Part shown: piece after piece, positions 1 through 9,795 of the stretch
Layout: the number at the start of each line of letters is the position of its first letter
How positions within the stretch are numbered: position 1 is the stretch's first letter
The notes under the pieces: model-generated
Database searches by the model: none
What the model saw: only the letters and a program-made list of their open reading frames with translations
Told to the model about the DNA's origin: nothing
Translations under genes and position numbers: made by a program
From: Rhodocollybia butyracea
Lineage: Eukaryota; Basidiomycota; Agaricomycetes; Agaricales; Omphalotaceae
Direction: 5' to 3'
NCBI GenBank assembly: GCA_015501585.1
Contig: JADNRY010000016.1
Location: 62,001-126,000 of the forward strand
DNA: 64,000 bases

Positions 1-270
1 TCGCCCCCTCCTGTCCACCTTCCTGCTGCCGCCCTGGGCTGGTACGCTATTTATTCTGATGTAATCTTTTAAACTTGATTCTTATTGCTGTCTTCATAGT
101 GAATCCCCCAGTAAAGTCTTCTGCTGTGGGAGCACTCGTAAGTAACTTGGATATCTGTCAGTGTTCCCTTACTGAAGTTCTGCAACTCTCGGTTTAGGAG
201 TTCCATGTGTTGCTCCCATCCCTGAACCTGAATGTAGTGCTTCAGCTTTGCTACTACTGTCAAGATAACT
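1..270 (+). pseudogene. 3' part of a hydrophobin-like small secreted cysteine-rich protein gene (cut by window edge)
   Basis: This stretch aligns by eye with the last exons and introns of the hydrophobin-like gene at 3999-4390. The shared landmarks are an intron containing ttattctgatgt, an exon encoding a VFCC motif (around 110-155), a gtaagtaac donor and a final exon encoding PCVA (around 200-215). The first exon lies outside the window or is destroyed, because the bases before 30 no longer resemble it. The stop codon used in the other copy is not conserved here, and the frame runs on to about 270. It could be a working paralogue whose start is off the edge or a decaying copy. The homology is clear; the functional state is not. 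Confidence 0.45.
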
Positions 271-545
271 CGTCCATTTTGGTACTTGGCTATAGCCTAT
301 CTTAACTTTGGATTCGTCGTTGACAGCAGGGGGCTGTGATTTTTCTTTCATGTTGCAAAGTTGTACTCGTATGCGGGATAACATAGAAAATCAATATCAA
401 TAATATCTTGGTGCATGTAGTGACTTCCAAAACACTTCTGAAGGCAAAGCTAAAGCCCTGTTCGCCCTCTCCTATCTGGACAAGTTGTTCAATGTTTATA
501 GCAGCACCAGCGTGACTTCGGAGCTTCCATATTGAATGGTATAAA
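28..545 (+). repeat. Segmental duplicate, copy A (partner 4188-4714)
   Basis: About 520 bp, covering the end of the hydrophobin-like coding region and its 3' flank, match 4188-4714 with many substitutions and small indels. Shared landmarks include gtacttggct, ttcatgttg, tcttggtgca and ggctaaagcc/gctaaagccc. In the partner the similarity stops where the Ngaro element begins. Confidence 0.8.
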
Positions 546-559
546 CTATATTTGAACCT

Positions 560-3500
560 ATTTCTCCTCGTCGCCTTTATTTTATAAGCGCTTGTTCAAA
601 TATTCACGTCTCTTCCATTAACCAGCAAGATGTTCTCTCCACTCAACCACGTCCTGTCGTACAGAAAACATGTATTCGAAGGGGCCCAGGAAACTCCCAA
701 ACCATGTCCGGATAGCGTATTTTAGACCAGCGCGCCGAACTGAAATTTTTGGAGTCTAGTATGCTAACAGCCAAGCGGCAAGTACTGAGTGCAACTAAGG
801 TGTAGTAATGGAAGAGGGCTGAAACCCACGGCACTCTGAAACAAGCCCTCAATTAATGCATCCCAGCAACAGCAGCAACAGGACATTCAACAAGTAAACA
901 AATTTTGCTGGGGAACATGCAAGGGCTGTAGTACATTCCCCAGGGTGCCCCCCTTCCTGAAGGTTTATCCTTTGATAAACCCCTTCCTTACACCGAGCTG
1001 GCATTGAACGCGGTTGCCAAACACTACAGTCTTTAAATAGACAATGTACCAACCAAAAAAAAATCTCAGTGTAAGTTTTCTCGCAGCCTGACCTACTACT
1101 AGAAGGCTACTATAATATGTCGCACAGAGTGTGTAGTGAAGGATGCTAAACTCTAGACAAATCTGTCGACTAAACTATTGAGCGAAGAATATGTTTTTTT
1201 TGTAGAAATGAAAACATGAGCAGCCTAAATTACCTAGAATTGAGTATATGTATAACACAACAATTGATATCTTACTCCCAGACCTTGTTGGATAGCAGAG
1301 GGTGTAATGTATGGAATCCTGAATGTAGCGAGGGCAAACTGGCAACACTGACCTTGCTTAACATCTCATCCTCGTCGATGGGAGGTCAGAGTATGTGAAA
1401 TACGCTGTGAGATGCCGTTTTCGGGGATGTGAATCCGATGGAAGGACTACCCAGGCCGAATATGCTTGTTTGATTAGTCCGGCTTCGGTCTTGGTGTAAT
1501 AACGCAGACGAGGTGTGTCGGGCCATCCATGAAGCGGAAATCGGAGTACTGTACCTAGAATCATTAAGAATAGTTCTCGTATGTATCAAAAAAAGGGTTA
1601 CCATTGGTTCTGTTGTGGCGACTGTCCTTCGGAAGAAAGCTTTTTGTCGTAGAATCGAAAGGCTATGGGCTATTTGTATACAACGTATTCAGCCAAAAAA
1701 TGGTTTGCAAGTTACCCTCCGAATTCTAGATTGACCCCAGACACGCCCACCTAGATATCACATATCACCATGTCCAACCCCCATTCTCCCATCCAACTTC
1801 CTTATCGAGCTCTCGTCAAAGATATCCCTCGCCATTTCCGTTGGCTTTACAATGGAAAAACCGTGCTTTGGACCCTCAGGTCACAATCCCGCACACATCT
1901 TGGTCGCGATGCTGCAGCACGGAGAGGCCCTTCCAGATTTCCGGGGCGCAGTCGGTGGTGGGGTCATGGAGGATTCTGAAGATCTGAACACTGGGACGTA
2001 GGATTGAGGATCGATCATCGATCAGGCCCAGGGAAGAAGCAGTGAGAAGCAGTGAGGCCTTGAGGATTAGGCAGAATTAGCTAGGTTAGGATAGATAAAA
2101 CCCAGGAACTACAAGCGTAGAATTAGAACGGAAAAAATTGGTCGAACCGCGTGGAATAACGTGGGTGGATCGGTCCGTAGTCCGGGTCACGGTTAGATCT
2201 GGTGACGCGATATACGCGGTGAGCTGATTCTTGCTGACAATTCGACGCTCGAACGAATCGTTGCAATCGAGCCCTGACTGTATTCTTGTAACTTGTTCAC
2301 CGTCTACCTCATGTATCTTCCTCCAACATCTTACTCATTAGGGGAATGATTTGCCCTTACAGCTTACAGGTCTACATACTTGCAAGCATACTTGCACAGT
2401 CACTGCTAGGACAGAAGGAATTTCGCTAATTTGCCGAAGCGCCGTTCACCGCTGCCCTTGCGCCTGCATGTTCTTCTAGTATTCTCTCTGCTGAAGCAGC
2501 AAATGAATTCGGATGAAGTCTATGGGGCTGAGGTGGGCTGAGCACGGTTGAGTATGTTGCCGAATCGGTATTGCCTCCCAGGTACTAATATCTGTTTGCA
2601 CATTGCTGTCCACGCTCTGACTAACGTCCCGTTCATTTTTGTTGCAGCTCAGGTCTCTGTCTTGAATTTGCACAGTTGCCCAGTAGTTTCGTTCCAACTT
2701 TCGCGTTACTCAACCTCTCGTCTTTTACGGATGATACATAATACCGGTGGATTAGAAGTACATGACCTGGGGAGAGTGGGAACCGATTTTCAACATGGTT
2801 CTTTAAATTAATGGTATGTGTGCTTGTTCTCTATTTCTGTTATCTCTCTTATCTCCTGTCTTCATTCGTTCAGACTTGACACAGTGGCCTTACTGTTTGG
2901 TATCCGCTCTTCTCACTGATCACTTGCCTCGGCGTCATACTTGAACACCTTAAGCTTGATTCGCTGGAGCTCTAAGAGTAAACACACACGAACTTATTGC
3001 TGCTGATGCTTTCACGCTTTCAGCGATAAGGAATTGAAATCTATGTTTGAATCTTTCACACGTCGACGGTTGGTAAACCCACCGACCTATTCGATCCCCA
3101 ATTTTGATTCATACCATAATTGACAGCCTCTCCAGGCTCCGAGTAAAACACCACGCAGTTCGCTTCAGCAGTCAAATTAGAACTCCGAGCTTCAGCGTAG
3201 TCTTTCCAGAATTTCCCACTGAAGCCCCGATGCAGTGGGATTATTCTACTCTAATATTCTCGATGTCATGCGGTGTTCGGTATCGGTACTGTATTAGGCA
3301 GTGAGTGCCAGAACTTCGAAGTGTTGATGGTTTGTCCTAGAATAGGTATCTATGCCGCATATGGCCTGGTATACTTGTCAACTTCTGGAGCTAAGTTTGA
3401 TATAAAACAAATAACTCATAGTAACTCATGTGGTCCAATCCTCATCTCCGAAGGGAACCTGTTGGTGACACTGAATACACACCGATTTTGGCATACATAT

Positions 3501-3790
3501 GTAAGTACCGTTATGCGATTTTGTAATCTGGCTTGAATATTTTTCAATGAACACATGTAGTTGGAGGAGGAGGACGAGTTGATTACACGACATGGTTGAA
3601 AGTCTTCGGTGGAGTTGTACAATACTTGTGTGTGTACAGGTACATGGGCAGTTCACTCATAGACATGCCCAACCCCATTGTCGTCTGCGCAGACCAACCT
3701 AGATTTTCTAAGCCTTAGAACAATGTTTGGTTCATTCCCGATTACTATTTTTAAACCTAGGAGGCCTTCATGTTTTATTCGTAAGTACTA
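560..3790. other. 3.2 kb without a recognisable gene
   Basis: The open frames here are short and on both strands, and none shows a family motif. A frame at 1770-1979 (69 codons, ATG start) could be a remnant, but nothing in it was recognised. A run of nine A follows 1057. Near 960-985 there is a small palindrome (ggtttatc/gataaacc). The stretch may be degraded repeat sequence between two hydrophobin-like copies. Confidence 0.5.
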
Positions 3791-3913
3791 CGACACGCCA
3801 CCACTATGAGATCGAGGCGAGCAAAGCACCACCCGAATAGCTTCTCCTCAAAAAATAACGAAGTAACGAGAATATGCCGCAAAAACAAACACCTTTTTAG
3901 CGCCAGGATAGGG

Positions 3914-3920
3914 TATAAAG
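3914..3920 (+). promoter_or_regulatory. TATA box of the hydrophobin-like gene
   Basis: A clean TATAAAG lies about 80 bp upstream of the ATG at 3999. It is followed by a pyrimidine-leaning leader ending in caccaacactaaat, the spacing expected for a strongly expressed fungal secreted-protein gene. The assignment rests on motif and position only. Confidence 0.6.
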
Positions 3921-3998
3921 GCTGGTCCAAATTCCGGGATACTTCCTCACTAGAACAACTAGCCTCAGTCGTTCAAGCACTCTCCACCAACACTAAAT

Positions 3999-4390
3999 AT
4001 GCATTTCACACTTGCTTTTGTCACCGCTGCACTTGTTACCCTCACGGTCGCTGTTCCAGCGTTCCCCCTACTGGACCTGCAGAGTACACCTGCGCTAATC
4101 AAGTCGCCCCAGTGTGCTGCACCAACAGTATCGTTTTGCCAGGTGGTGCTATTGCCGGTGAAGGTTGCGCGGATTACTACCCTTCCGCATCCTGGTAAGC
4201 TATTTTATTCTGATGTCATCCTTTGAGCTTGATTCTTATCGTTGTCTTCATAGCCCATCCCCGGGCCAGGTCTTCTGCTGCCAGAACACTGGTAAGTAAC
4301 TTGAATATCTGTTACCCCTTCCCTTACTGAAGTTCCACAGCTTTCGGTTTCTCAGCTCCATGTGTTGCTGCCAGCGTTACACACGCGTAA
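3999..4390 (+). CDS. Hydrophobin-like small secreted cysteine-rich protein, apparent frameshift after the signal peptide
   Basis: The ATG opens a signal peptide (MHFTLAFVTAALVTLTVAVPA). The mature part is in another frame and encodes eight cysteines in the order C-CC-C-C-CC-C with gaps of about 7, 15, 8, 7 and 6 residues. Three exons fit: 3999-4194, 4254-4291 and 4356-4390, with GT-AG introns and a TAA stop. The eight-cysteine order is that of hydrophobins, which coat hyphae and fruit bodies. The gaps are shorter than the class I pattern, so a related small secreted cysteine-rich family is possible. The switch of frame near 4053-4062 needs one missing base, so this copy is either a fresh pseudogene or has a base-call error. 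A paralogue lies at the window start. Confidence 0.6.
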
Positions 4391-4714
4391 ACGGATAGTG
4401 CTTCAGTTTTGTCACTACGGCCGATCAGAGATAGCTCGTCCGTTATGGTACTTGGCTACGGTCTAGGATTCCAGCTTTGATTTCATGGTTGACAGTGCGG
4501 GCTGTATTTTTTTTTCATGTTGTGAAGTGGTGTTTTGTATGGCAGATAACATTAGAAAATCATAGAAAATCAATCTCAATATCTTGGTGCACGTACTTTA
4601 GCGTGATACTTTTGAGGTCAAGGCTAAAGCCTTGTTTGCGCTCTCTTATCCGGGAAAGTTTATAGAAGCACCAGTGTGATTTCAGAGCTTGTATATTAAA
4701 CTGTATTCTTTAAA
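4188..4714 (+). repeat. Segmental duplicate, copy B (partner 28-545)
   Basis: This is the 3' end and downstream flank of the hydrophobin-like gene, homologous to 28-545. The match is lost exactly at 4715, where the A1 repeat of the Ngaro element starts. Copy A therefore gives the pre-insertion state of the left flank. Confidence 0.8.
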
Positions 4715-5024
4715 TCAGTGTACGCTCCGCGCGCTTCAGACCCCGCTCTCCTTTCCATCGGTTCGAACTAGTGCTCCGGCACTCGGATATTCTCTATCCC
4801 TTCCGGCTCCGGCCCTTTCTGCTATTTCTCCTGACCCCTGTCTATCAATCATGTACTTATAAACCTGAGGGCCGCAGTAGACTTGGAAGTTTTCCTCCCT
4901 GTCTAACTTGCCTGCGAGTCCTCAGGTATTACTTTCTACTTTTCAAGTTTTCCTTATATTTCTAACTAGCCTGCGAACTATACAGTGATAATATCTACAC
5001 TAGCCGTTTAGTCTTTTGCGCTAC
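4715..5024 (+). repeat. Ngaro split direct repeat A1
   Basis: 310 bp, starting tcagtgtacg and ending ttttgcgctac. It is nearly identical to A2 at 9291-9599, with three substitutions and one single-base indel (gctccggcac versus gctccgcac) seen by eye. Confidence 0.93.
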
Positions 5025-5055
5025 ATTCTATTATCATCGCTTCACTCATACTCCT

Positions 5056-6214
5056 ATGACTAATGGTGTTAATCCTGAACAACTCCCCGCTGGACAGAGG
5101 TCCGAAGGGCAACATCCAACCGGAACTACCCCCGGTGTTTCCCAAGAATGTGTCGATGTCACCAAAGAGTTTGAGAAAGGAGAAATCACCAAGCTCGGTG
5201 CACTCCTCTCAATTCAGAGAATCCTCGCCACTGCAGAGCTCTCAGAAAACACTGTTGAGCAGACTCTCAACTTCTACCTTAACCTCCTCGACATCATGGA
5301 AGCTGAACAGGAGAAGGCTGCTCAAGTCGGGGTAACCAAGACCCCAACAGAGAATCGGAGCCTAACCGAACAACTCACAAACGCCCCAAGCAGGACCAGC
5401 ATCTGATGATGACTCCGACGATGACGAGGACAAAGAACGTTCCCCTCGTAAAATGATTAACCCCAATTTATTTGCCTGGAACTCTCGTACAAGCTCCGTA
5501 CACTTATCACCGGACTTGGAGAAAACCCGAATTACTCTCGAGAATTTCGCCCGGGACCCAAGTTTTGCCCGAAACTCCATTGTCTCTCAACCTGACTGTC
5601 CTGCCTTCAGCTTCGAAGACTGGGATGACCTTGTCAGGGGGAAACCTGCAAAGTTTGACCACATCCTGTCTAGCATCCACGCAACTTCGCTTGATGAACG
5701 ACAAAGTCAAAAACTCGGTGAAATTGAATTCAGGTTTGGAACACACGTCGCCGGTTGAAATGTCACTACCCACGGAGAGTGGTCAATCACATACGACAGG
5801 TACATCAGAGCCGCCACTTATGTCTTCCCCCACCGGAGTGGAGAATTCAATTCTTACCGGGACCACATCTCCCAACTCTTCGCCTCTATACCCGTGTCCT
5901 TCCATGACCGAGTCCTTAACTATGACAAAGCGGTACGGCTCAAAGTCTCGCAAACGCGTTGCCACTTGCTCTCCGAGTTTGCTGCGTTCACAGACCTCTC
6001 TCTTCTCTGGCTCCAAGCGCCCTCGTGGACTGGAAACGCCCAGCCAAAACCTGGAAGTAATGGAAAAGAGAAGAGCAACAACCACCAACGAGACCCATGC
6101 AGAAGATTCAATGAGAAAAAATGCCCAAACAACGCTCAAACTTGCACATACAAGCACATCTGCTCCAACTGCAAGAGTAACAACCATGCCCGAGCAGACT
6201 GTCCCTCCAACTGA
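5056..6214 (+). pseudogene. Ngaro gag-like gene, interrupted by a frame change and a TGA
   Basis: Reading starts at ATG 5056 and stays open to 5406. A second frame takes over around 5340-5402 with an acidic stretch (SDDDSDDDEDKE) and runs to 6214, with one in-frame TGA at 5756-5758. Near the C-terminus a Cys/His cluster (CPNNAQTCTYKHICSNCK and following HARADC) resembles a nucleic-acid-binding zinc finger, as expected for a Gag nucleocapsid region. The frame change could be a programmed shift, but the internal TGA argues for damage or sequence error. The last codons overlap the start of the RT-RH frame. The Gag role is inferred from position and the zinc-finger-like cluster. Confidence 0.6.
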
Positions 6215-8039
6215 ACGATGGTTCCGCCGTCCCCGTTACGCCCGTGATTTTATCTGGGATAACTCTGACGATGCTACTGAAAGGGATACACTCGCGAGGG
6301 CATCAGAGACTATGCCGCCACTCCCTCGTCCACCGTCAAATGAAATTCTCAATGACACTGCAATTCAGATTATTAAACAGTACCCTCACCTTTTCCGCTT
6401 GACTACACCCATCAAGGCGGACCAGTTTGAAGACCTTCTACAAAATCATCCTAACCGTCCACTTGTGAACTCTGTCCTCCAAGGACTCAGGTATGGTTTC
6501 TGGCCATGGGCCAAAACTGACATCCCTTCCATGCCATCAACCTTGGACCGTTCCTATCCGCTCAAAGACAATAAGCACATCATCTTCTCATGCGAACAAT
6601 GTGATGCAGAAATTACTGCGCACCGTTTCTCCCAAGGTTTTCCAGAACTACTCCCAGGAATGCAGTCAATACCTGTTGTCGTTGTTCCCAAGCCCCATTC
6701 GGATAAACTGCGTCTTACTGTCCACCACAGTGCTGGACCGTTCTCTCCCAACTCGCTAATTGACCGGAAGTATGTCTCTGTTAAACTTGACAATCTCCGC
6801 GATCTTGGAACTGCTTTACTCCGCGTTCGCCGCCTGTACGGTCAAGACCGTCAACTTGTTGTGTTTAAGTCTGATGTCTCTCAGGCTTACCGACGACTTC
6901 CTATGGATCCCCGCTGGCAGATACGTCAAGTCGTTAAGATTGATAACCTATTCCATACTGATCACTGCAATAACTTTGGTAATCGAGGTGCTGGTGGGAT
7001 ATGGGGTAACTTCTTTGCCCTAGTCCTCTGGATTGCAATATTTGTCCTACTGCTATCAGATATTTTCGGTTATGTGGATGATGCTTTCAGCTGGGAATTT
7101 GATGATAACTTCGAGTTCTACCCTCCATATAACAAATCCTTCCCTAGAAAACAGACTCAGCTCCTGCTACTCTGGGATAAACTCGGTATACCACATGATG
7201 AACCTAAACAGTTGTGGGGCTATACCCTCCTCATCATTGGTTTTGAAGTTGACCCCAATGCCATGACCATCACCATGCCTGAAGACTCGCGCTCAGATCT
7301 CCTAGCTGCTTTACGCGAATTTGCCGTGCCCGGGAAACGCTGGGAACTGCGGGAATTTCAGCGAATTGGTGGTTGGGTAAATTGGGCATTGAACGTTTAC
7401 CCACTCCTTCGCCCTGGCCTTTCTGCGTTGTACGAGAAAATGTCGGGCAAGGACCAACCTGATAAGCGGATCTGGATCAATAACGCTGTTTGCCAACAGC
7501 TTGAATGGGTTAGTACTCACATCAAGAATTCTAGTGGCATTCGATTGCTGGAATCTGAAGAATGGGGACCCGACGAAGCTGATCTTGTGTTGTACACAGA
7601 CGCTTGTCTGTCTGGTATGGGCTTCTGGGTGAAATCCGGGGAAACTGTCCTAGGATATCAATATCGCATCCCTGATGAGTCCAAAAACCCCATTTTCTAT
7701 TTTGAAGCACTCACCGTTGTCTCTGCCATTCTATATGCCATTGAGTTCTCTAACCCTCCTCTGAAACGCATTTTTGTCTTCACGGACAACACTAATACAG
7801 TCGACATCTTCAACTCCTTGAAAGCTAAAGAAGAGTACAATTCGCTTCTTATCACCACCGTCGAACACGCCCTTAATGCCGGCATTCAGTTCCGCATCGG
7901 CCACATCCCCGGTGAATTAAACTCTATCGCTGATGCTCTCTCCCGCTTCAACAATGAGAAAGTATACGAACTTTCTCCCTCCATGATAATTACACCTTTT
8001 CAACCCCCTCAATTGCTGCTGGGGGCAGCTAAAAAATGA
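6186..8039 (+). CDS. Ngaro reverse transcriptase / RNase H polyprotein
   Basis: The open frame extends upstream to 5472, but that part overlaps gag in another frame. ATG 6186 just before the gag stop is the likeliest start. Reverse transcriptase features are SDVSQAYRRLPM (palm aspartate) and the YVDDAF catalytic box near 7070-7090. RNase H features are LYTDACLSGMG, the FEALTVV glutamate, FTDNTNTV and GHIPGELNSIADALSR. The domains copy the element RNA into DNA. There is no aspartic protease or DDE integrase, as expected for DIRS-like elements. The stop codon TGA overlaps the ATG of the recombinase gene. The whole frame is uninterrupted. Confidence 0.9.
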   Translation: MPEQTVPPTERWFRRPRYARDFIWDNSDDATERDTLARASETMPPLPRPPSNEILNDTAIQIIKQYPHLFRLTTPIKADQFEDLLQNHPNRPLVNSVLQGLRYGFWPWAKTDIPSMPSTLDRSYPLKDNKHIIFSCEQCDAEITAHRFSQGFPELLPGMQSIPVVVVPKPHSDKLRLTVHHSAGPFSPNSLIDRKYVSVKLDNLRDLGTALLRVRRLYGQDRQLVVFKSDVSQAYRRLPMDPRWQIRQVVKIDNLFHTDHCNNFGNRGAGGIWGNFFALVLWIAIFVLLLSDIFGYVDDAFSWEFDDNFEFYPPYNKSFPRKQTQLLLLWDKLGIPHDEPKQLWGYTLLIIGFEVDPNAMTITMPEDSRSDLLAALREFAVPGKRWELREFQRIGGWVNWALNVYPLLRPGLSALYEKMSGKDQPDKRIWINNAVCQQLEWVSTHIKNSSGIRLLESEEWGPDEADLVLYTDACLSGMGFWVKSGETVLGYQYRIPDESKNPIFYFEALTVVSAILYAIEFSNPPLKRIFVFTDNTNTVDIFNSLKAKEEYNSLLITTVEHALNAGIQFRIGHIPGELNSIADALSRFNNEKVYELSPSMIITPFQPPQLLLGAAKK

Positions 8040-9019
8040 ATCTCCCACCCGCTTCCTCCAGACAGCCGATCCGCCCTGTCTGGAGCCATGCGCGTCTGTT
8101 GCATGAACGCAACATCGCTCTGGGTTATACACTCGACCCTTCTTCACGTGCATCTTACAGCTCTGCACTTCAATCATATGTCACCTTCTGTCGGAACCAC
8201 GATCTCTCAGTGGAACCCACTCCCGAAACACTATCATTCTACATCGTCTACATGCACCATTTCATCCTAAAATCTGTCCCCAGCTATCTTTCAGGTATCT
8301 GCAATCAGCTCGAGTCTTTCTACCCAGAAGTCCGCCAATCTCGCAGCCATCCTCTAGTCAAGAAAACATTACGTGGTTGCGCAAAAAGACATGCATCTCC
8401 GACCACCCGGAAACGTCCTCTCCACCGAACTGAACTTACAGAAATTCACGGCAAGTTACATGACTCATCGTCTTATGATGATCTCCTCTTTCTTGCTATA
8501 TTATTCATCGGATTTTTCGCTCTCATGCGCCTAGGCGAATTAGTGTGGCCTGACAACAAATCACTCCGCACCTTTCGTAAGGTCTGTCTACGCTCATCCT
8601 ACACCGCCAATGACAATTACATCGAATTCACTCTACCCACCCACAAGGCGGATCGTACTTTTGATGGATGCAAGATCATGATTCTAGCGAGAGACAAAGC
8701 TGATTGCCCCACCAAGATTATGAAAAAATATGTTGCTGCACGAGACGAGTGTTTTCCAGCTTTACCGCATCTCTGGGTTAAGTCGGATGGCTCCATCCCA
8801 ACACGCTCTTGGTTCCTCCGACGTCTCTGGAAATATGTCAGCGACAACATCGGAGGCCACTCCCTTCGTTCAGGTGGTGCAACTTTTCTTGCACAGCTGG
8901 GAACTCCCGCTGAGCTCATTCAAGCTACAGGACGATGGGCCTCTGCTGCCTTCAAGCTTTATATACAGAACCATCCAGTATTGCTGACCGCACTCCTCTT
9001 CAGCAAGTGTGACAACTAA
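8036..9019 (+). CDS. Ngaro tyrosine recombinase (integrase of the element)
   Basis: 327 residues. The N-terminal half resembles a core-binding domain (SRASYSSALQSYVTFC). The C-terminal half has the catalytic set of tyrosine recombinases: the first Arg in FALMRLGELVW, the HSLRSGG box (H-x-x-R), GRWAS, and the nucleophile Tyr in KLYIQN close to the C-terminus. It should cut and rejoin the circular intermediate during integration. The ATG overlaps the upstream stop as ATGA, suggesting translation by termination-reinitiation. The frame is intact and its active-site residues are present. Confidence 0.92.
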   Translation: MNLPPASSRQPIRPVWSHARLLHERNIALGYTLDPSSRASYSSALQSYVTFCRNHDLSVEPTPETLSFYIVYMHHFILKSVPSYLSGICNQLESFYPEVRQSRSHPLVKKTLRGCAKRHASPTTRKRPLHRTELTEIHGKLHDSSSYDDLLFLAILFIGFFALMRLGELVWPDNKSLRTFRKVCLRSSYTANDNYIEFTLPTHKADRTFDGCKIMILARDKADCPTKIMKKYVAARDECFPALPHLWVKSDGSIPTRSWFLRRLWKYVSDNIGGHSLRSGGATFLAQLGTPAELIQATGRWASAAFKLYIQNHPVLLTALLFSKCDN

Positions 9020-9082
9020 TCACCTATCCATTACCACTTGCCACCATCACATCTGTTCAAGCTCTCAGTTCCTATACCTCTA

Positions 9083-9203
9083 TACCTAGCTCTGTGCTAA
9101 TCTACTCTATTCAGGGAGTTGTCGCTGTCTTCAGGACAACTCCTGTGTTTGCCTAACCACACGTTAACTTCAACGGCAAACAAAACGGCGCCTTGTTGAT
9201 TAG
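9083..9203 (+). repeat. Ngaro split direct repeat B1
   Basis: 121 bp from tacctagctc to ttgttgattag, matching B2 at 9641-9761 with about three substitutions. It holds a perfect 9-bp hairpin (ggagttgtc at 9115-9123 with gacaactcc at 9135-9143). Confidence 0.93.
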
Positions 9204-9247
9204 TTGGATTTAAAAATATGATGTTTATAAAAATCTAATCAACGAGG
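9191..9247 (+). other. 13-bp inverted repeat across the B1-A2 junction
   Basis: ccttgttgattag (9191-9203, the last bases of B1) pairs with ctaatcaacgagg (9235-9247) with a single G-T pair, around an AT-rich 31-bp spacer. The 3' partner is absent after B2. The structure is therefore specific to the internal junction and could act in transcript ending or in formation of the circular intermediate. The pairing is seen directly; the role is inference. Confidence 0.6.
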
Positions 9248-9290
9248 TAAGTGGTCTAAGCCTACTACCCAATTCCTCACTCACCGATGG

Positions 9291-9599
9291 TCAGTGTACG
9301 CTCCGCGCGCCTCAGACCCCGCTCTCCTTTCCATCGGTTCGAACTAGTGCTCCGCACTCGGATATTCTCTATCCCTTCCGGCTCCGGCCCTTTCTGCTAT
9401 TTCTCCTGACCCCTGTCTATCAATCATGTACTTATAAACCTGAGGGCCGCAGTAGACTTGCAAGTTTTCCTCCCTGTCTAACTTGCCTGCGAGTCCTCAG
9501 GTATTACTTTCTACTTTTCAAGTTTTCCTTATATTTCTAACTAGCCTGCGAACTATACAGTGATAATATCTACACTAGCCGTTTTGTCTTTTGCGCTAC
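9291..9599 (+). repeat. Ngaro split direct repeat A2
   Basis: 309 bp, a near-identical copy of A1 (4715-5024), placed between B1 and B2. Confidence 0.93.
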
Positions 9600-9640
9600 C
9601 CGCCCTCCTACACCCTTTTCTTTAAACATGTGTTCTGTAC

Positions 9641-9761
9641 TACCTAGCTCCGTGCTAATCTACTCTATTCAGGGAGTTGTCGCTGTCTTCAGGACAACTC
9701 CCGTGTTCGCCTAACCACACGTTAACTTCAACGGCAAACAAAACGGCGCCTTGTTGATTAG
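9641..9761 (+). repeat. Ngaro split direct repeat B2 (right end of element)
   Basis: 121 bp copy of B1. The internal hairpin is 10 bp here (9672-9681 with 9693-9702). The element ends at ttgattag/agaaaca. Confidence 0.92.
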
Positions 9762-9795
9762 AGAAACAAAGAATGTGAAAGAAGCCAATGAGTAA

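Larger units (their letters stand above)
4715..9761 (+). mobile_element. Ngaro-type tyrosine-recombinase (DIRS-like) retrotransposon, structurally complete
   Basis: The element is about 5.05 kb. It has A1 (4715-5024), a gag-like region, a reverse transcriptase/RNase H frame, a tyrosine recombinase frame, then B1 (9083-9203), A2 (9291-9599) and B2 (9641-9761). The A1-internal-B1-A2-B2 split direct repeat order defines Ngaro-type elements, which integrate a circular DNA by recombinase instead of a DDE integrase. No target site duplication is visible: the left flank ends ctttaaa and the right starts agaaaca. That fits recombinase insertion. A1 and A2 differ by about three substitutions and one indel, and B1 and B2 by about three substitutions, so the insertion is fairly recent. 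Only gag shows breaks. Confidence 0.92.

Noticed and set aside
1770..1979. 69-codon frame with ATG in the 5' gene-poor region
   Set aside because: No recognisable domain, no supporting splice structure and no clear homology; not called as a gene.
4760..4775. ggttcgaacta, resembling a tRNA B box, in the A repeats
   Set aside because: No A box, acceptor stem or T-stem pairing could be found around it, and it is repeated in A2 as part of the element end.
5472..6185. Upstream 240 codons of the Ngaro RT-RH open frame
   Set aside because: It overlaps the zinc-finger half of gag in another frame, starts with TTG and has no reverse transcriptase features, so the CDS was started at ATG 6186.
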